Shown here one piece after another: positions 60,260 to 64,000 of a stretch of 64,000 nucleotides of DNA. The translations under genes were made by a program, and so were the position numbers. Each line of letters opens with the position of its first letter. Position 1 is the first letter of the stretch. The notes below the pieces were generated by a model. It saw only the letters and a program-made list of their open reading frames with translations. It searched no databases and was not told the origin of the DNA. Source of the stretch: Chamaea fasciata (Eukaryota; Chordata; Aves; Passeriformes; Sylviidae); contig JARCOQ010000012.1 in NCBI GenBank assembly GCA_029207755.1, positions 20,137,740 through 20,201,739 of the forward strand. The letters are read 5' to 3'.

Positions 60260-61306
60260 GCCCACCCTACCCCCGCCCCTTCCCCCGGGTGCGGTCACTC
60301 AGCAGGTCCTCAGCTGGCTCGGTGTGCTCAGAGGGAGGACATGGAGTTTCTGGTGCGGCTGCAGAGCTCACTGCTGAAAGTATTTCTGCCCTGCAGGCTC
60401 AAGGCAGGGCTGGGAGCCTGACAAAGCTGAGCTCTGCTGCCAGGGCTCGAGCTCAGGGCACTCCGTGTCCTTGAAGTGTCCACAGGGACCAGTTTTTGTA
60501 GGTAGGGGCTCCCCCGACACGTGCTGCTGCGTGGGGTTCAGCGGAGGGTGTTGGAGCAGTGCCAGTTCACGGATTGACCTGAAGCATGCAAGGGTTCGCT
60601 GGGAAAAGGAGGCCAAATTCAGCCCAAGGTTAATCGTAGAAATGCCTGTCCCTTCCTCTAACCACGACTCGCACTGTTTGTGAGTCTCCCAGTGTCATCT
60701 GTGAGCCTGGACACAAGGGTGGGAGGTTATAATGGGCATTTTGAGTTCTCTTGCACACGGGGACAGTAAACCTTTTCTTTTTCTGTTTATGCAAGCAAAC
60801 GCCCATGTCCTCCCATCAGCCAGAGCCCTGATTCTGAGTATTGGCATTGTGAGAGATGATGAATGCCTGGTGTCTGCACAGTGCAAAATCCCTTCTCATC
60901 CTGGAGTAAATCCTAGAATAATCCCAACCTCTGCTTTCTTTGAAAAAAGGTTAAACTAATATTTTTCTTTCCAAGGAAGGGGATCGTGTTCTTGGTTACT
61001 CCTATGGCCCGTCTAAGGCCAAGAGCCACCAGTGCACAATGGCAGTTAGGTACCACTGTAGCTGACTGCAGCATGATGTGACCAGGAGCTTGTGTCAGAG
61101 CAGCAGGAACATTGTGGAGAGTGGGGGCTGATCAGCTGAGCATTGAGAGCGCCCAGTGGTGTGTTGAGCTGGGTTTAGAGTGTTTCCTTGGGCTCCTTAT
61201 GTTGTTCGCTCATCACTGATGCTCTAAAGAAAGGCTTAGAGGAGTGGTTGAAAACAAGAAGTGTGAAGTTTGAAGATAAATCTTTTTCTGTCTCTTTCTG
61301 TTTCAG

Positions 61307-61406
61307 GAGGGAGAGATTGGGCCACGTTGTTCGGCTGAAATCAAGGTGACCTTTAAACCCCTGGAAGCACTGGAGTATCAGAGTGTGGCCTACTGTGACA
61401 TCTCAG
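61307..61406 (+). CDS. HYDIN: HYDIN exon M6, module C
   Basis: 100 bases, identical to modules A and B. Confidence 0.93.
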
Positions 61407-62133
61407 GTACAGCTCCTTTCCCCTGCTTCTCTCACCCACAGTGAAGCCATGGAGCAAGCCTGAGCCCACTGGGCTCCCATGTAACTGCTGGGAAGAGTTC
61501 CTGGTCAGCAGGGCAGTGCTGGCACATCCCCAGTGTCCCTGCAGCTTCCAGGGAGTCTCCCATGCAAGGCCAGGGCTCGGAACACCTGTGTCTGGATTGC
61601 TGATCCCAGAACAACCCAGGCAGTGCAGGGAGATGTTTTCATGGCACAGCTTTGCCAGCATTTCCTCAAAGGCCAAGCAGCTACAGAGCAGAACAGCTTT
61701 AGTGAACAAGCACTAAGCCCCTCTAGACCACTGGCCTCCAGGATGGGTCCATTTGACATGGATCCACCATCAGGCAGTCGCAGCTGAGTTAGAAATGTGC
61801 TCCCTGAGCCTGGATCACCTCCAGACACCACCAGGCCAGCGGAGGCGGAGCCCCGCTGAGCCCAGGGTGTTGGTAGAAGGACCACCCTTGGCCAGCACCT
61901 GCTTCTCTCCCTGTGTGGGAATTGTCACCTTGCAGCTCTCAGTCTGTGCAAACAGAACACAGTGCCGAGTGTCAGAAGTGGAGGACAGCAGTCCTGTGCT
62001 GCTGGGCCAGGTGGTTTGGCAGTTGTTGCCTGGCAGTTTGCCAGGTAGCAATTGCCAAAGTCTTCGTGAGCTTTGTGCCTTCACTGAATGGATTTCAAAG
62101 CTCCTCTAAGTGCATGGGGAGGAAACCCTAGAG

Positions 62134-62404
62134 TCATAGTATGTTAAGGATGGAACGGACCTCAAAGACTGTCTAGTGCCAAGGCCCCTGCCATGGGCAG
62201 GGACACCTCCCACTAGACCAGGTAGCTCCAAGCCCCATCCAGCCTGGCTTTCAACACTTTCAGGGCTGGAACCTCCACAACTCCCCTGGGGAACCTACTC
62301 CAGCGTCTCACCACCTCACAGTAAAAAAATTCTTCTCAATATCTAACCTAAATTTCCTTTCTTTCAATTTATACCTGTCACTCCTTGGCCTGTCGCTACA
62401 GGAC
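62134..62404 (-). mobile_element. CR1 retrotransposon 3' end, period 3
   Basis: Third copy of the element at 7807-8077; shares tttcaacac with period 2. Confidence 0.92.
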
Positions 62405-62648
62405 ACCAGAGATGTTTTAAACTCAGCAAACTGGTGGCTAAAATTGGAAACCAGACCAAGGAATGGGTTAGAAATTGCAAGTCAGCCCCAGGGGATATCT
62501 CCTGAGGGAAGAGAAGGGTCCATATCTTCTGCTGCAGCATCAAGAGCTGGTTGCATGCAGCTCAGAATCAGGGTCTAGCATTGAGGCAGCCTGGAAAATC
62601 CAGTAGAACAGAGGGAATTATTGTACTGAAATGGACATCTCTCCCCAG

Positions 62649-62767
62649 GCCGTGAGAGCAGGCTGGCCCTGCGCCTCAGAGGGGAAGGCCGCGGACCCTT
62701 GGTTGAACTCAGCTGTGATACCCTGAACCTTGGGGAAGTTTTTGTCAAAACCGCCCACACCCATGAG
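62649..62767 (+). CDS. HYDIN: HYDIN exon M7, module C
   Basis: 119 bases, intact. It is a mosaic of the other two: Arg in LALRLRGEG as in module A, and His in KTAHTHE as in module B. Confidence 0.93.
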
Positions 62768-63944
62768 GTGAGCACCAGGGGTTGGGATGGATCCTGATGG
62801 CTCCTGAGGCAGCAGCAAGCCTGGTGGACCTGTGGAATTCCTGGCAACCTGGGCAGTTGTGAGCAGGGAATAGCTGATGTACTGGTCAAATCTGGGCGGG
62901 GGGGGAAGGGGGTGTTCCAGAAAAATGTGTCTGTTGTTCATGAAGCCCCAGTCCCTTCTTTTGGGCAGCCTTCCATAGGGATCAGCTGGGAGGCTTCCTG
63001 CAAAACAACCCCTTTTGACCCAACGCTGGGTCAAAAAGCTGTTCAGAGGCTTTTGTGGCAGCACCAGACACAAGGCACCTTTGTACTGGGCTGTTCAGAA
63101 GCAGCTGGGACAAGCTGGCTACATTTGAGCTTCAGTCCACCGCAAACAATTTTTAGTCAAGTGTCTCCTGCTCATTCCTGGAAGTCACAGGAAAGCCATC
63201 CAGCCTCCTGGCTCAGTGCAGGCCCTTGCAAAGGGCTTGAGGATTCTTTCCCTTGCTGTCCAATCCCTCACCACACTTCAGGCTTGGTGCATCTCTGGCT
63301 CTACAAAGAGAAAAGTGTTCCTGGGAATAAAGCAAAAGATTTTTCTACCTATTTGCCTCCCCCCTGTTGGGGGTCAAGTTTGCAAAAAAAAAGAGAGAGC
63401 AACTGAAAGAGGCAGAAAACGAGGCACTACATCATGCCAGACACTTTCAGAAGTTTGGTTGTGGAAGAGAAAGACACGTTGAGTTTTCTTACCAAAAGAT
63501 GGCGCTGTCTGTACATTTTGATGTTGATGCCTCCTTCTCAGTGTATTGTTTTCACGGTATGGGAAAAGGTAAATGCGTAGATACGGTACTGCTGGAGCTG
63601 CGCTGACTGGGGCAGCAGCAGCTCTGTGGTGATTCACTACGCAGCTGCAATCACCCCACGTTGCTCTCAGGGCCAGGTCTGAATGAGCTTGGTGCTACTG
63701 ACCAGAGGTGGACTGCTCTGTGTCCGTGGGATAACCCCAGGGTGACTCCAGTTATGTGGAGTTATGTGAGCTTCGCATGAAAACCCAAAGGCAGAACTTG
63801 TCCTGTTGTATTTTTTTGACTTCTGCCGTCCAGCAGCACAAAGCATCTTCTGCCTTTTCTGGGTGTTAATTGCGCCATTAGAAAATGACTCCCAAGAAGG
63901 GAAGATTTCACGTGTACTTGCATTTTGTTTTCTTGCTGCTGCAG

Positions 63945-64000
63945 GTGAAACTGATGAACAAAGGAGTTCTTGATGCTCCCTTCACCTATATCCCTTCAAA
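63945..64000 (+). CDS. HYDIN: HYDIN exon M8, module C (partial, runs off window)
   Basis: First 56 bases of M8 (VKLMNKGVLDAPFTYIPS), identical to the other copies. The remainder lies beyond the window. Confidence 0.92.
   Translation, partial: MKLMNKGVLDAPFTYIPS

Larger units (their letters stand above)
53264..64000 (+). repeat. Tandem HYDIN duplicon, period 3 (cut by window end)
   Basis: First 10.7 kb of a third period, ending inside exon M8. Compared with periods 1 and 2 it has only four GGGAA copies, lacks 13 bases near 57650, and carries 1,237 additional bases (about 57778-59014) in the M4-M5 intron. Exons M3-M7 are intact with canonical splice sites. Confidence 0.96.

Overview
The window is bird nuclear DNA and contains only internal exons, with no first or last exon. 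The evidence for a bird is a CR1 non-LTR retrotransposon 3' end, a second CR1 fragment carrying the SGNH-esterase ORF1 and endonuclease ORF2 typical of birds, and an LTR-like segment opening TGTCCTGGTTT of a kind I associate with songbirds. All recognisable coding exons lie on the + strand. They belong to HYDIN (hydrocephalus-inducing protein), the giant ASH-domain protein of the C2b projection of the ciliary central pair. I assigned the family from remembered sequence; no search was run.

The layout is a head-to-tail tandem array with a period of about 26.6 kb. Period 1 is 1-26585, period 2 is 26586-53263, and period 3 starts at 53264 and is cut by the window end. Each period carries the same 16 exons, named M1-M16 here in HYDIN protein order. 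The gene order is circularly permuted relative to the window. M3-M16 come first (2228-22009). Then exons from further toward the N terminus, M1 and M2 (23800-25558), reappear and splice in phase to M3 of the next period. The duplication junction therefore lies in the M16-M1 intron. Modules are called A (M3-M16 at 2228-22009), B (M1 at 23800 to M16 at 48688) and C (M1 at 50478 to M8, cut at 64000).

The 16 exons total 2628 bases, exactly 876 codons, and both M16 and M1 have phase-0 edges. A transcript reading through the array would add an 876-residue block of ASH domains per copy without losing frame. Two copies carry lesions. M5 of module A has a 1-base loss giving an immediate TAA. M12 of module B has lost its acceptor AG. 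Module C is intact as far as it can be seen. The copies differ by roughly 0.5-1 percent, with patchwork similarity that suggests gene conversion.

Introns hold the rest: a (GGGAA)n array of 36, 46 and 4 copies; a pyrimidine tract just after exon M5; a CR1 ORF1/ORF2 relic whose 5' part survives only in period 3; a CR1 3' end; a GC-rich LTR-like block; and two perfect hairpins. I see no tRNA, rRNA, CRISPR array or independent protein gene.
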